Shown: positions 35,171 through 45,238, counted from the first letter of the stretch. The stretch: DNA of 64,000 nt from Christensenella sp. UBA2853 (GCA_002350845.1 DEFL01000072.1:1-64000); one strand, 5' to 3'. Made by a program: numbers and translations. The notes: a model not told the origin generated them from the letters alone.

Positions 35171-36697
35171 ATGAGAAAACTACTCTCATGCATCCTGATC
35201 CTTGCGATGCTGGTGACTTCGGCCGCTGCAGAGGAAGCGTATGTGAACGGGCTCGTGGGACTTCTGGAGAGCATCCAGCTGCCGAGGGACCGGGTGACGG
35301 TGAAAATGACAGCGGAAGAAACCCTCCAGGCAGTGGTTCAGGGCGAAGAAGGAATGACTGACCTGAGCCTGGATGCAGGCGGGAGCCGGCTGCAGCTTCA
35401 GGTCATGGAGGACCAGATCTATCTCGGCGTGGACGGCATGGTGCTGAACCTGAAATACGCAGACCTGCAGTCGATGCTGACGCCGAAGGTGGATTTGAAC
35501 CTCATTGGCAGACTGCTGGAGCTGGCTGCGAAATGGTTGATCAACCCGTATGCAAAGACGGATCTGCAGGACGGACTGCAGGTCACCTATGAAGCGACCG
35601 GAGAGCAGCTGGCGGAGGGGCTGACAGGCCTGATCGACGATGTCCTCCATGACGAAGCGTACACCGGCGCGCTGACGGAGTTTCTGAACCTGCTTTCCAG
35701 GCTTTCCGGTGAAACCATGCCGACTGTGGACCAGCTGATCGAGGCCTGGCAGGCGGAAAAAGAGGATCTGAAGAAGGAAGTCCCGGATTTTCATGTATCC
35801 TTCCGCCTGCATATCAATGACAGCTTCACAGAGATCCTGTGCAGCGGGGAAATCGGCACGTCGTCCAATCTGTATCTGATGGACTGGAATGCGCAGTTCA
35901 AAGATGACTGCGCCACGGTGGACGGAAAACTGACCCAGAGACTGCAGACCGCTTCCGGAACACGAGACTATGATGTGCCGGTCAGCTTGACCTACAACAG
36001 GGGCGTGTGGTCGTTTGATGTGGAGAACCCAAATCGGCCGTACTCGCTGCATGCCGAGGGCAGCCTGTCCGAAGGCGGGAGCCGGTTTACAGTGACGGCG
36101 CGCAGGGGCAAAATCGTCAGTGATCTGATCCAGGGAAATGTTGCCCTGAATGAGGACAGCTGTTCTGCCATGATCAGCGTGATGAACAGAAGGCAGGTTC
36201 CCTATGTGATCTCGGCCGTTGTGGACGAACGCCTCATCGACATCAGTGTGACTCTGCAGAACGGGCAGCGGCCCTTTGCGGTAAAACTGGTGCAGGAAAA
36301 GGGAGACCTCGCATACGGATGCCTGGAATTCGAGCAGTACGGTGAAGCGTACACACTGGTGTATGACGGAGAAAAGGCGGTCCTGCGCACTGATAGTTTG
36401 AATGTCATCATTACCGGCGCTTTTGAATCGGATCATGTCTATGTGCTCACACTGCATCCGGAATTCCCGAAAGAGCCGGAGCGGATAGAGAAGGATGCCT
36501 ATGTTCGGCTTGAGTATGAAGGCGCGGAAGGAAACTTTGTGGTCACAGGGAAAGTCATCGATCCGGAGGGGACGACGATCTTTGAGGGACAGTTGAAGTG
36601 TGAACCTGCTTCAGACATCCCGGAAAAACTGTCCGAAGCGGAGGGCGTCATTGAGCTGACACCGGAAATGCTTCTGCAGATGCTGACGGCCCAATAA
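35171..36697 (+). CDS. Secreted hypothetical protein (508 aa)
   Basis: A signal peptide (about 1-20, ending SAAAEE) precedes about 490 residues that I cannot assign to a family. The first third is helical and acidic. From about residue 200 the sequence is mostly alternating beta strands (for example YDVPVSLTYNRGVWSFDVENP and YGCLEFEQYGEAYTLVYDGEKAVL). This could be a long beta-sandwich or beta-clam like those of secreted lipid-binding proteins. There is no membrane anchor. The start at 35171 follows AAAAGGAG. The gene is monocistronic, between two terminators. Confidence 0.7.
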   Translation: MRKLLSCILILAMLVTSAAAEEAYVNGLVGLLESIQLPRDRVTVKMTAEETLQAVVQGEEGMTDLSLDAGGSRLQLQVMEDQIYLGVDGMVLNLKYADLQSMLTPKVDLNLIGRLLELAAKWLINPYAKTDLQDGLQVTYEATGEQLAEGLTGLIDDVLHDEAYTGALTEFLNLLSRLSGETMPTVDQLIEAWQAEKEDLKKEVPDFHVSFRLHINDSFTEILCSGEIGTSSNLYLMDWNAQFKDDCATVDGKLTQRLQTASGTRDYDVPVSLTYNRGVWSFDVENPNRPYSLHAEGSLSEGGSRFTVTARRGKIVSDLIQGNVALNEDSCSAMISVMNRRQVPYVISAVVDERLIDISVTLQNGQRPFAVKLVQEKGDLAYGCLEFEQYGEAYTLVYDGEKAVLRTDSLNVIITGAFESDHVYVLTLHPEFPKEPERIEKDAYVRLEYEGAEGNFVVTGKVIDPEGTTIFEGQLKCEPASDIPEKLSEAEGVIELTPEMLLQMLTAQ

Positions 36698-36710
36698 CCG
36701 ATGATATCCA

Positions 36711-36773
36711 AGTGCCTTCTTTCTGCCACCCTGTTGGAAAGTCCGGGGGAGCGGCAGGAAGAAGGCACTTTTC
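36711..36773 (+). terminator. Terminator after the secreted hypothetical gene
   Basis: A 17-bp stem (AGTGCCTTCTTTCTGCC with GGCAGGAAGAAGGCACT, one G-U pair) is followed by a T-run. Confidence 0.85.
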
Positions 36774-36871
36774 TGAAGAATACACGGGAAGAGAAGTGTT
36801 CAGCGGTGTGCACAGCATCCGTTGAAAAAAGGCAAGACGAAAGCCGGCAGGCTCGGAAAAGGGGATAGAGC

Positions 36872-38092
36872 ATGAACCATGAAACAGCGTGCTTTCCGGA
36901 CGGCACACCGATCGACCCGTGGTTTGATAATACCCATGTGCCCTCGAGGGAAGACATGGGCAGAAACTATGTGCTGACAGATTACGGCATTCTGCCCGGG
37001 GACACCATTCAGACGAAGGCGATGCAGGCCGTCATTGACCGCGCGGCTGAGGAAGGCGGCGGGGTTGTGGTGGTGCCGCCGGGCATCTTCCGCACAGGCT
37101 CCCTGTTCTTCCGTCCCGGCGTGCACCTCTATGTGGAGGGCGGCGGTGTGCTCATGGGCAGCGATGACATCAGCGATTATCCCGTCGTGGACACCCGGAT
37201 TGAAGGGGAGAGCTGCCTGTATTTTGCCGCGCTCATCAATGCGGACCACTGCGATGGGTTTACCATGTGCGGACCGGGTACGATTGACGGAAACGGCCTG
37301 CGTGCCTGGAGGGCGTTCTGGCTGCGGCGTGCCTGGAATCCCAAATGCACCAATAAGGATGAGCAGCGGCCGAGGCTGGTCTATATTTCCAACAGTTCCC
37401 ATGTCACTGTGGCCGGACTGCATCTGCAGAACGCGCATTTCTGGACAAACCATCTCTACCGCTGCGATCATGTCCGCTACCTGAACTGCACGATCTATTC
37501 GCCGTATGAACCGGTGAAAGCGCCGAGCACGGATGCGATCGACCTGGACGTCTGTTATGACGTGCTGATCAAACACTGTGACATGCACGTCAATGACGAC
37601 GCTGTTGTGCTCAAGGGCGGGAAAGGGCCCTGGGCGGATCAGCAGGAGGAGAACGGAAGCAATGAGCGCATCCTGGTGGAAGACTGTCACTACGGGTTCT
37701 GCCATGGCTGCCTGACGGTGGGATCGGAAGCCGTGCACTGCCGGAACATCATTGTGCGCCGGATTACGGTGGATTCCGGATACAATCTCCTCTGGCTGAA
37801 AATGCGTCCGGACACCCCGCAGCACTATGAATATATCCTGGTGGAGGATGTGCAGGGCAGGGTGACCAACTTCTTCCAGCTGCGTCCCTGGACACAGTTC
37901 TACGACCTGAAGGACCGCAAGGAGATTCCGCTCTCCTTTGCGGATCATATCACGATGCGCCGCTGCCGTGTGCAGTGCGAAACCTGCTTTGATGCCCAGC
38001 GCAATGATGCGCAGTACCGTGTGTCGGACCTGGCCTTTGAGGATCTGGAGATCCAGGCGGAGAACCCGGGAAATCCATTCTGGGAAGAATAA
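36872..38092 (+). CDS. Glycoside hydrolase family 28-type beta-helix enzyme
   Basis: A 406-residue pectin-type hydrolase without a signal peptide, so it acts inside the cell on imported oligosaccharides. The right-handed beta-helix carries the GH28 acid trio: D221 in STDAIDLD (for NTDGID) and D242/D243 in NDDAVVLKGG (for GDDCIAIKSG). The GHG block appears as CHGCLTVGSE with H278. The start of the fold (MQAVIDRAAEEGGGVVVVPPG) is typical. Pectic galacturonides or rhamnogalacturonides are the usual substrates; the exact one is unknown. ATG 36872 has GGGGATAGAG upstream. Confidence 0.85.
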   Translation: MNHETACFPDGTPIDPWFDNTHVPSREDMGRNYVLTDYGILPGDTIQTKAMQAVIDRAAEEGGGVVVVPPGIFRTGSLFFRPGVHLYVEGGGVLMGSDDISDYPVVDTRIEGESCLYFAALINADHCDGFTMCGPGTIDGNGLRAWRAFWLRRAWNPKCTNKDEQRPRLVYISNSSHVTVAGLHLQNAHFWTNHLYRCDHVRYLNCTIYSPYEPVKAPSTDAIDLDVCYDVLIKHCDMHVNDDAVVLKGGKGPWADQQEENGSNERILVEDCHYGFCHGCLTVGSEAVHCRNIIVRRITVDSGYNLLWLKMRPDTPQHYEYILVEDVQGRVTNFFQLRPWTQFYDLKDRKEIPLSFADHITMRRCRVQCETCFDAQRNDAQYRVSDLAFEDLEIQAENPGNPFWEE

Positions 38093-38111
38093 CAGGGCTT
38101 TGCCATGAAAT

Positions 38112-38140
38112 GCGCGCTCCGGAAAAACGGAGCGCGTTTT
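38112..38140 (+). terminator. Terminator after the GH28-type gene
   Basis: CGCGCTCCG pairs with CGGAGCGCG and is followed by four Ts. Confidence 0.75.
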
Positions 38141-38349
38141 CATCTGCAGACGAGGAAGGGCTTCTCACGCATCGTCGATCTTACAGTGCAGCGGATCCCG
38201 GGAAACAACCGGACGAAAGGACGTGAGTTCAAGATTGACAGCATCGACGGGGCAGGCTATCATTACAGACAGAACAACAGATGACACACCGGCAGTGCAG
38301 AACGTCCCGAAAGGGAAGGCCTTTGCGCAGCCGGTGGAAAGGAAACACG

Positions 38350-39636
38350 ATGGCGAGAAATACGGATCCGGGACTCAGAAACCGGATGATGTACTGTGTT
38401 TTTGTCCGCAATTACAGCGAGGAAGGCACGTTTCGAAAGGTGCAGGAGGATCTGGACCGCATCCGGGATCTTGGGACGGACATCGTCTGGCTCATGCCGA
38501 TCCATCCCCTCGGTGAGCTGAACAGGAAGGGATCCCTGGGCAGTCCCTATGCGATCCGGGACTACCGGGCTGTCAATCCGGAATTCGGCACCATGGACGA
38601 CTTCCGGTCCCTGGTGGATGCCATTCATGCGCACGGCATGCAGTGCATGATTGATGTCGTCTACAACCATACCGCGCCGGACTCCTGGCTGCGGGAGCAC
38701 CACCCGGAATGGTTCTATCACAAACCGGACGGCTCCTTTGGCAACCATGTCGGTGACTGGAGTGACATCATTGACCTGGATTACACGAAGCGGGATCTCT
38801 GGGAGTACCAGATTGAAACGCTGTGCATGTGGGCCGGGATCGTCGATGGATTCCGGTGCGATGTCGCGCCGCTGGTGCCGCTGGACTTCTGGAAGGAAGC
38901 CCGCAGGCGCGTGGAGCAGGTGCATCCCGGATGCCTCTGGCTCTCGGAGTCCGTCGAGCCCTCCTTTATCCGGGCGATCCGGGCCATGGGCCTGCCGGCC
39001 GCATCCGACGGGGAAATCTATCAGGCGTTTGACATGGCCTATGATTATGACATCTATGGAAAGTATGCTTCGGCCCTGACCGGCGAAGGAACGCTCGAGG
39101 CGTTTGTGGAGGCACTTGACGCGCAGGAAGGCATCTATCCCGACAATTATGTCAAGCTCCGCACGCTCGAGAACCATGACCGCCCGCGCGCGGCTGCACT
39201 GATCCCGGACGCGCGCAGCAGAAGAAACTGGACAGCGTTTGCGTTCTTTGCCAAAGGAATTCCGCTGGTCTATAACGGGCAGGAATGCTCGTGCACACAG
39301 CGGCCGAGCCTGTTTGACAGGGACCCGGTGCGCTGGGGAGAGGGTGAAGACATGTCCGCCCTTATCCGGAGACTGTGCGAGATCCGCCGGGACGCGCTGT
39401 TTACATGCAGCAGTTTCTCTGCCAGAACGCAGGGCGAAACCGTCATAGCGGAGCACCGCGCAGGAGAAAAGCGGATGATCGGGTGCTTCTGCACAAAAGG
39501 CAGGGGAGGCGTGGTGAGCGTCGATCTCCCGGACGGTGAATACCGGAATCTGATCGATGACAGCACGGTCCGCGTCGACCAGGGCCATCTCGCGCTTGTC
39601 GGCGAGCCGGTGATTGTGAAAAGCGAAACAGCATGA
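38350..39636 (+). CDS. Alpha-amylase family (GH13) enzyme
   Basis: A cytoplasmic 428-residue GH13 enzyme acting on alpha-glucans or maltodextrins. The (beta/alpha)8 barrel has region I DVVYNHT, the nucleophile D171 in DGFRCDVAP, the acid/base E200 in LWLSESVEP and the third acid D277 in LENHD. The order and spacing are those of active family members. Region II has Cys after FR where Ala or Leu is common. It is somewhat short but complete, with a small C-terminal beta domain. ATG 38350 has AAAGGAAA upstream; a longer in-frame start at 38281 lacks an RBS. It is 30 bases upstream of malQ in one operon, for intracellular starch or glycogen use. Confidence 0.88.
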   Translation: MARNTDPGLRNRMMYCVFVRNYSEEGTFRKVQEDLDRIRDLGTDIVWLMPIHPLGELNRKGSLGSPYAIRDYRAVNPEFGTMDDFRSLVDAIHAHGMQCMIDVVYNHTAPDSWLREHHPEWFYHKPDGSFGNHVGDWSDIIDLDYTKRDLWEYQIETLCMWAGIVDGFRCDVAPLVPLDFWKEARRRVEQVHPGCLWLSESVEPSFIRAIRAMGLPAASDGEIYQAFDMAYDYDIYGKYASALTGEGTLEAFVEALDAQEGIYPDNYVKLRTLENHDRPRAAALIPDARSRRNWTAFAFFAKGIPLVYNGQECSCTQRPSLFDRDPVRWGEGEDMSALIRRLCEIRRDALFTCSSFSARTQGETVIAEHRAGEKRMIGCFCTKGRGGVVSVDLPDGEYRNLIDDSTVRVDQGHLALVGEPVIVKSETA

Positions 39637-39666
39637 CATGCTGAGAATAAGAAAGAAGGTCATTTC

Positions 39667-41217
39667 ATGACACGCTCCGCAGGAATTCTGATGCCCGTTT
39701 CCAGTCTTCCCGGGCCCTACGGGATTGGCTCGTTTGGGAGAGAGGCGTATGACTTTGTGGACTTTCTGGAGAAATCCGGACAGACCTACTGGCAGATTCT
39801 GCCGCTCAATCCGCCCAACCACGATAAGTCCTTTGACACGCCCTATCAGTCCTTCTCCGCCTTTGCGGGAAACCCGTATTACATTTCCCTTGATGCGCTC
39901 ATTGAGGAAGGCGTGCTGACACGGGAAGAGTGCGACGCGGTGGACTTTGGGAATAATCCCGTTCGGGTGGATTACGACAAACTGTATACCCTGCGCTTCC
40001 CGCTGCTCCGCAAAGCCTACGAGCGCAGCCGCATTGCGGAAAATCCGGAGTACCAGCGCTTTCTCCAGGACAACGCCTGGTGGCTGAATGACTATGCCCT
40101 GTTCATGGCCCTGAAAGCCTTCTTTGGCGGGCGTGAGTGGACGGACTGGCCGGAGGATATCAGCAGGCGCTGGGGCTATGCCGTGGATTATTACAACCGC
40201 ACGCTGTATTTTGATGTGGAATTCCACAAGTATACGCAGTTCAAGTTTTTCCAGCAGTGGAATGCGCTCAAGCAGTATGCCAATGAAAAGCAGATCCGCA
40301 TCATCGGGGACATCCCGATCTACGTGTCCTTTGACAGCACGGATGTGTGGGTGCACCCGGAGCTCTTCCAGCTCGACGAGAACAATCACCAGATCACGAA
40401 GGCCGGCTGTCCGCCGGACGCATTCTCGGCCGACGGCCAGATCTGGGGCACGCCGCTGTACCGGTGGGAGAAACACCGGGAGAACGGCTATGGCTGGTGG
40501 ATGGCCCGGCTCTGGATGAATTTCCAGCAGAGCGATCTTCTGCGCATTGACCACTTCCGCGGGCTGGATGAATACTTCTCGATCCCGGCGGGCAGCAAGA
40601 CGGCCAAAGACGGACACTGGGAGCCCGGCCCGGGCATGGAACTGTTCCGGAAAATGTGGGAGAACATGGGTTACAAGCCGGTGATTGTCGAGGACCTGGG
40701 CTTTATGACGGAATCAGTGCGCGCCATGGTGCGGGATACCGGATTCCCGAATATGAAGGTGCTGCAGTTCGGGTTTGAGAAAGACGATTTCGGAGCAGCC
40801 AACAGTTACCTCCCGCACAATATTCCCGAACACTGCGTGGTCTACCCCGGCACGCATGACAATGACACCATTGACGGATGGTTTGCAGGGCTTGACGCGG
40901 AAGACCAGGCGATGATCCGGCGGTATTTCGGGTGCGAGGAGCTCCCGGCTGCAAGGATGCACGAGGTGTTTGTGCGCGCGGCCATGATGGTGCGCGCGGA
41001 AACCTGCGTGATCCCGATCCAGGATTACCTTGGGCTGGGGAGTGAGGCGCGCATCAATGAACCGTCGCATCTGGAAAACAACTATCACTGGCGCCTGAAG
41101 CCGGGCAGCCTGACCGGGGAACTCGCCCAGGCGATCTTCGAAACCACTAGAAGGTACGGCCGCCTGAACTGGGAGTCAGACTTCGTGAAACTGACGTTTG
41201 CCGAGCGGCTTTCCTGA
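39667..41217 (+). CDS. malQ: 4-alpha-glucanotransferase (amylomaltase, GH77)
   Basis: The 516-residue enzyme transfers alpha-1,4-glucan segments between maltodextrins and releases glucose. Catalytic residues are the nucleophile D295 in LLRIDHFRGLDEYF, the acid/base E342 in VEDLG and D398 in GTHDNDT. The N-terminal RSAGILMPVSSLPGPYGIGSFG is the family hallmark. The length is normal. The RBS is AGAAGG. It follows the GH13 gene in one operon, and together they should funnel alpha-glucans to glucose and shorter dextrins. Confidence 0.95.
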   Translation: MTRSAGILMPVSSLPGPYGIGSFGREAYDFVDFLEKSGQTYWQILPLNPPNHDKSFDTPYQSFSAFAGNPYYISLDALIEEGVLTREECDAVDFGNNPVRVDYDKLYTLRFPLLRKAYERSRIAENPEYQRFLQDNAWWLNDYALFMALKAFFGGREWTDWPEDISRRWGYAVDYYNRTLYFDVEFHKYTQFKFFQQWNALKQYANEKQIRIIGDIPIYVSFDSTDVWVHPELFQLDENNHQITKAGCPPDAFSADGQIWGTPLYRWEKHRENGYGWWMARLWMNFQQSDLLRIDHFRGLDEYFSIPAGSKTAKDGHWEPGPGMELFRKMWENMGYKPVIVEDLGFMTESVRAMVRDTGFPNMKVLQFGFEKDDFGAANSYLPHNIPEHCVVYPGTHDNDTIDGWFAGLDAEDQAMIRRYFGCEELPAARMHEVFVRAAMMVRAETCVIPIQDYLGLGSEARINEPSHLENNYHWRLKPGSLTGELAQAIFETTRRYGRLNWESDFVKLTFAERLS

Positions 41218-41225
41218 AGACGACA

Positions 41226-41264
41226 TACAAAAACCCTGGGGCTGTTGGGCTCCAGGGTTTTGTA
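41226..41264. terminator. Bidirectional terminator between malQ and fbp
   Basis: AAAACCCTGG and CCAGGGTTTT form the stem core, with T-runs on both strands. It serves the converging malQ and class III fructose-bisphosphatase genes. Confidence 0.85.
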
Positions 41265-41278
41265 CGTCCTGAAAAGGA

Positions 41279-43198
41279 TTATCTCTGCAGGTTGATCAGT
41301 CCGCTGCGGCAGGCATCGAGGAGCTGCATGAGGTCATTCATGCGCTCTTTGAGCAGGCGCCCGCGGTCGGTATCGATGACATATTTCCGCTCGGCAAAGG
41401 TGGCGAATTCATAGGACTGGGAGTGAATGTCCCTTCCGGTCTCCTGGGCATCGCGCAGGGTGGTGAAGGGCTGATGGGACATGAGGCGCATGCCGTGGCT
41501 GTTGGAGATGAGCGTATAGCCGGCGATCCCGGTGGTCTTCTGGTACGCCTTGCAGAACCCGCCGTCGATGACGACAAGCTTTCCTCCGGCCTTGAGCGGG
41601 CTTTCACCATGTGTCACCCGGATCGGGGTGTGGCCGTTGACAATGCAGGCGGTCTCCTCCTCCAGGCCGAACTCGGCGAGGATCTCCCGGCACTTGGCCT
41701 CCGAATTGTACCATTCGTAGTAGGGATTGCGCGGCTCGTGCCATGCGCGCTCATCCGGAATGAAGGCGCGGGCAAAGGTCTTGATCTGCCGTCCGCAGAC
41801 CGGGGAATCCGTGCCGCACCAGAGGTACCACATGAAATCCAGTGCCGGCTGATCGCCGGTATAGAAGGCGCGGCGCGCGACCTGGTCGGCATAGTCCATG
41901 AGCGCTTTGCCTCCGCGCAGGACGCCGCCCAGCTTTTTCCGGAGGAATGTGCCGTCCGCATTGAGCGGGACGCAGCCGTGGAAGAGCAGGTTGCCGTTGA
42001 AGGTGCGGTACATCCATCCGCGGCGGTAGAGGAAGGCGATCTGCTCGTGCAGGCGCAGGGAATGCGTGAAGGCGCGCCGAAGGCCGGTCATGACCTGCGT
42101 TTCCTCCGGCGTGAGCGCATAGGGATCGGCATCGAAGTCCACGGTGGGAAGCGGGACCTCCTTGAGCGGCCAGACTTCGCCGTCAATTTCAATGGTGTGC
42201 TGCTCCAGGTCCATCCGGTGGAGCAGCAGCCGGTCCTCCATCTGGAATTCCGGATTCCGGCGGATCAGCTGGCCTTCCAGCTTGAACATCATGACATTCA
42301 CAGCCTGGACCATGGCCTTATCCGGGGGAAGATCCGGATACAGTTTTTCCGCAAACAGGGTCAGCTCGCGCAGCGGGATGCCGTACCCGCGTTCCAGAAT
42401 GTCCATGTTGCCGTAGGACAGGGAATTGCGCAGGACACCCGCAATGCAGCAGGTGCTGCCTGAGGCCGCACCCATCCAGAGGACATCATGGTTGCCCCAT
42501 TCAATGTCCACGGAGTGATGATGCATGAGGATATCCATGATGCTGTCGGCATGCGGGCCGCGGTCAAAGATATCGCCCACGACGTGCAGGCGGTCGACAG
42601 CGAGGTTTTTGATGAGGACTGTGAGCGCGATGAGCAGGCTGTCCATGCTGCTCGTGGTGATCAGGGTTTCAATGATCGCGTCGTGATAGCGCCTGCGGTT
42701 GCCTTCCTGCTCGGTTTCCTCTCCGGCTTCATCGTTCTGGTAGTGCATGAGTTCGTCGAGCAGGAACGCCCAGTCTTCGGGCATGGAACGGCGGACTTTG
42801 TCGCGCGTATACTTGGAGGACAGCATTCTGGCCAGGTGCACCATATGCTCGACCTGTTGCTTGTACCAGGCGGAGGGAATCTCTCCCTTCTGGTGGTGCT
42901 GCTTGAGGATCGCGTCAGGATAATAGATGAGCGTGCACAGTTCATCGGCCTCGCGAACCGACAGGTCCGGAAGCCACAGATGCACCTTTTCCCGGATGAC
43001 GCCGGAGCAGTTGTTCATGATATGGCAGAACGCTTCGTATTCCCCGTGAATATCGCTCATGAAATGCTCAGTGCCCTTGGGCAGGCTGAGCTGAGCACTG
43101 ATACGGGTGATTTCCGTGCACAGGGCTTCAATGGTGGGGTACTGTTCCCCCAGAAGACGCAGGTATTTCAGTGATGCGGAAGACGGCTGTCCTTCCAT
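41279..43198 (-). CDS. fbp: Fructose-1,6-bisphosphatase class III
   Basis: This gluconeogenic enzyme converts fructose 1,6-bisphosphate to fructose 6-phosphate. It is 639 residues long, as usual for the Firmicute class III type, with a calcineurin-like metallophosphatase core. Metal motifs are FMSDIHGEYEAF (near 46), VVGDIFDRGPHADSIMD and IEWGNHDVLWMGAASG. The C-terminal half has NGHTPIRVTHGE and VIDGGFCKAYQ. The RBS is AAAGGAGG, about nine bases before the ATG. A promoter (43285-43313) lies upstream and a shared terminator lies downstream, so it is monocistronic. Confidence 0.95.
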   Translation of the reverse strand: MEGQPSSASLKYLRLLGEQYPTIEALCTEITRISAQLSLPKGTEHFMSDIHGEYEAFCHIMNNCSGVIREKVHLWLPDLSVREADELCTLIYYPDAILKQHHQKGEIPSAWYKQQVEHMVHLARMLSSKYTRDKVRRSMPEDWAFLLDELMHYQNDEAGEETEQEGNRRRYHDAIIETLITTSSMDSLLIALTVLIKNLAVDRLHVVGDIFDRGPHADSIMDILMHHHSVDIEWGNHDVLWMGAASGSTCCIAGVLRNSLSYGNMDILERGYGIPLRELTLFAEKLYPDLPPDKAMVQAVNVMMFKLEGQLIRRNPEFQMEDRLLLHRMDLEQHTIEIDGEVWPLKEVPLPTVDFDADPYALTPEETQVMTGLRRAFTHSLRLHEQIAFLYRRGWMYRTFNGNLLFHGCVPLNADGTFLRKKLGGVLRGGKALMDYADQVARRAFYTGDQPALDFMWYLWCGTDSPVCGRQIKTFARAFIPDERAWHEPRNPYYEWYNSEAKCREILAEFGLEEETACIVNGHTPIRVTHGESPLKAGGKLVVIDGGFCKAYQKTTGIAGYTLISNSHGMRLMSHQPFTTLRDAQETGRDIHSQSYEFATFAERKYVIDTDRGRLLKERMNDLMQLLDACRSGLINLQR

Positions 43199-43284
43199 CT
43201 TGCGGCCTCCTTTGTGCGCGGGAGGAAGGCCGGACGCGGTCTTCTCCCCGGGATGAATCGGTTTCCGGATCGGGTGATGAATAT

Positions 43285-43313
43285 AGTATGCCTTCTGTTA
43301 TGCCGGAATTCAA
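43285..43313 (-). promoter_or_regulatory. fbp promoter
   Basis: On the minus strand TTGAAT, a 17-base spacer and CATACT lie about 85 bases before the ATG. Confidence 0.55.
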
Positions 43314-43345
43314 GTGTTTTTTAAACCCTTCTGCACAGGGAAAAA

Positions 43346-43371
43346 GAAAAATCCCTGCCGCAGGGCAGGGA
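43346..43371 (-). terminator. Terminator of the SGNH hydrolase-AEC transporter operon
   Basis: On the minus strand TCCCTGCC and GGCAGGGA form the stem, followed by five Ts, about 20 bases after the AEC transporter stop. Confidence 0.8.
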
Positions 43372-43391
43372 AGCAGATGCAGAAGGACTCC

Positions 43392-44309
43392 TCACCAGAT
43401 GAGCGAGGCAAAGGAAACCACCAGCGGAATGGTCAGAAGGGAAAAGAGCGTGGAGATCACGACAGTTTCCACCGCGTACGGATAATCCCGGTCATAGAGC
43501 TGCGCATAGACGGCGACATTCGAGCCGACAGGACAGGCAACGGCGAGCAGAAGCGCTATTTTCATGCTGTGCATGGACTCCGGGAGCAGGGCGAGGAGGA
43601 GGACGGAAACCAGCGGAACGATCAGCAGTCTAACCGCGGAAACAGCATAGTTTGCTTTTCTGCGGAACATGCCCGGAATATCGGTCTGCGCCAGATAAAT
43701 ACCGACGGTAAACATGGCCAGGGGCGTGTTCAGGGATGCGACCGAGGACAGGCAGCTGGTGATGACGCCGGGCAGGGGAATGCGGGAGAAAAAGAGGAAC
43801 AGGCCGATGAGAATGGCAATCATGAACGGCGCCTTGATGAGCTTCTTCGGACTGAAACCGCTGAGGATGGACTGGCCGGTCAGGATGGAGACGCCGTAGG
43901 TCCACTGCCCAATATTGAGAAAAGCGATAAAGCAGGCGACATAGAAGACTGCGCCCTGTCCCACGGAAGCGAGGATCAGGGGAATGCCGAAGAAACCGGG
44001 ATTGGAGAAGGCGCCGGAAAAGGCCGCGACGGCATCCTTCCTGAAAAACAGACGGGCGATCAGGATGGAGACAGGGAGCAGGACGAGCGCCGCGGCGGCA
44101 CTGAGCAGGATGCCTGTCACATGCTCCGGGGTGTACTCCACCAGAAAACTGTTGATGATGACAGCGGGCAGGGCCAGATGAATCAGAAGATTCCCAAGCG
44201 TTTTGCTGCCCTCCTGAGAAATCTTGCGGGTTTTAAACAGGATAAAGCCGATGAAGGCCAGGAGAAACATCTGCAGGATCTGCCGGACAAGTGTGCCTAT
44301 CATATCCAT
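43392..44309 (-). CDS. AEC family transporter (auxin efflux carrier-like permease)
   Basis: A 305-residue membrane protein with about ten predicted helices in two five-helix halves, typical of the AEC/MleP family that exports or exchanges organic anions. Recognisable family segments are KTLGNLLIHLALPAVIINSF in the N-half and FSNPGFFGIPLILASVG, with the conserved Asn-Pro-Gly, near residue 110. The C-half has VACPVGSNVAVYAQLYD. The substrate is unknown. It starts 14 bases after the stop of the SGNH hydrolase gene, so the two form an operon. Confidence 0.85.
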   Translation of the reverse strand: MDMIGTLVRQILQMFLLAFIGFILFKTRKISQEGSKTLGNLLIHLALPAVIINSFLVEYTPEHVTGILLSAAAALVLLPVSILIARLFFRKDAVAAFSGAFSNPGFFGIPLILASVGQGAVFYVACFIAFLNIGQWTYGVSILTGQSILSGFSPKKLIKAPFMIAILIGLFLFFSRIPLPGVITSCLSSVASLNTPLAMFTVGIYLAQTDIPGMFRRKANYAVSAVRLLIVPLVSVLLLALLPESMHSMKIALLLAVACPVGSNVAVYAQLYDRDYPYAVETVVISTLFSLLTIPLVVSFASLIW

Positions 44310-44323
44310 CGGGATTCCCTCGC

Positions 44324-45016
44324 TTACAGGTGTTTTTTCAGCCGGTCGAAAACGGTGCGGTAGGCCGCGGCATCAAAATGAATGCCGTCCTGGGTGTGCT
44401 CCAGCTGCAGGCAGCCCTGTGCGTCCTTCAGCCCGTCATTCACATCGATATAATGGAAGCCGAACTCGGCGGCCAGTTTTTCTACCATGCGGTTGGCCCG
44501 GTCTATGTTTGCATTGGTGCGCACCTTCATGCCGGGATTGTCCTTTGCGCCTGGCGCATCCGGATTGACGGGGTAGTAGGCCATCATATAGACGACGGTT
44601 TCAGGCAGCTGGTCACGGATGATTTCGCAGATCTTCCGGTAGTTGGAGGAGAGGTGTTCATACCAGTCTTCGCCTTCCGGCATGGGCTTGATGTCGTTGG
44701 TTCCGATATTGATAAACAGCTTGCTGGGCTGAAGGTCGAGCAGCATGGGGCCGATGGCCGCGAGGAACTCATCGGTTGTATAGCCGCCGATCCCGCGGTT
44801 GTAGGCGATGGGGAGACCTTCGTTGATGCAGTATTCCACAACAGGGAACTGCTCCATGAGAGAAGAACCGGTAAAGAGGACCTGGCCTTTGCGGATATAG
44901 GCATTCTGCTGACGGAAACTGGTCAGCTTTTTTTCTTTTTCCCGGGCAAAGTGGGCCATCAGGGTCTGCATGATCTGCTGCCGGATCTGATCTGCGGGGA
45001 TCTTGTTGTCTGCCAT
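44324..45016 (-). CDS. SGNH/GDSL-type hydrolase
   Basis: A 230-residue cytoplasmic esterase or acetylhydrolase of the SGNH superfamily. Block I is FTGSSLMEQF with nucleophile S52 (GSS in place of GDS). The glycine block is NRGIGGYTTDE, block III is NIGTNDI and block V is DGIHFDAAA with the Asp-His pair. These give the full catalytic set. The start at ATG 45016 has AAAGGAG upstream; a longer start at 45040 includes that RBS. Family members often deacetylate carbohydrates, which would fit this window, but the substrate is not shown. It is followed at once by the AEC transporter gene. Confidence 0.88.
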   Translation of the reverse strand: MADNKIPADQIRQQIMQTLMAHFAREKEKKLTSFRQQNAYIRKGQVLFTGSSLMEQFPVVEYCINEGLPIAYNRGIGGYTTDEFLAAIGPMLLDLQPSKLFINIGTNDIKPMPEGEDWYEHLSSNYRKICEIIRDQLPETVVYMMAYYPVNPDAPGAKDNPGMKVRTNANIDRANRMVEKLAAEFGFHYIDVNDGLKDAQGCLQLEHTQDGIHFDAAAYRTVFDRLKKHL

Positions 45017-45238
45017 GTGAACCGCTCCTTTGTGATGCATACTGGCTGACTGGCGGCTTTCCTGAAAAGGATGGTCTATTCAGCCAGGATTCATTGTGGA
45101 CCAGCATGCACGGTTTGTCAATTGAGAAAGCACAGGATGTTTTTGTGAAAAGTCGCCGGGATCATCTGCCGAGGCTTTTCTTTGGCCGGGAAATAGTGTA
45201 AAATGCGGCAAAACACAACAAGAGAGAAGTGAGCAATC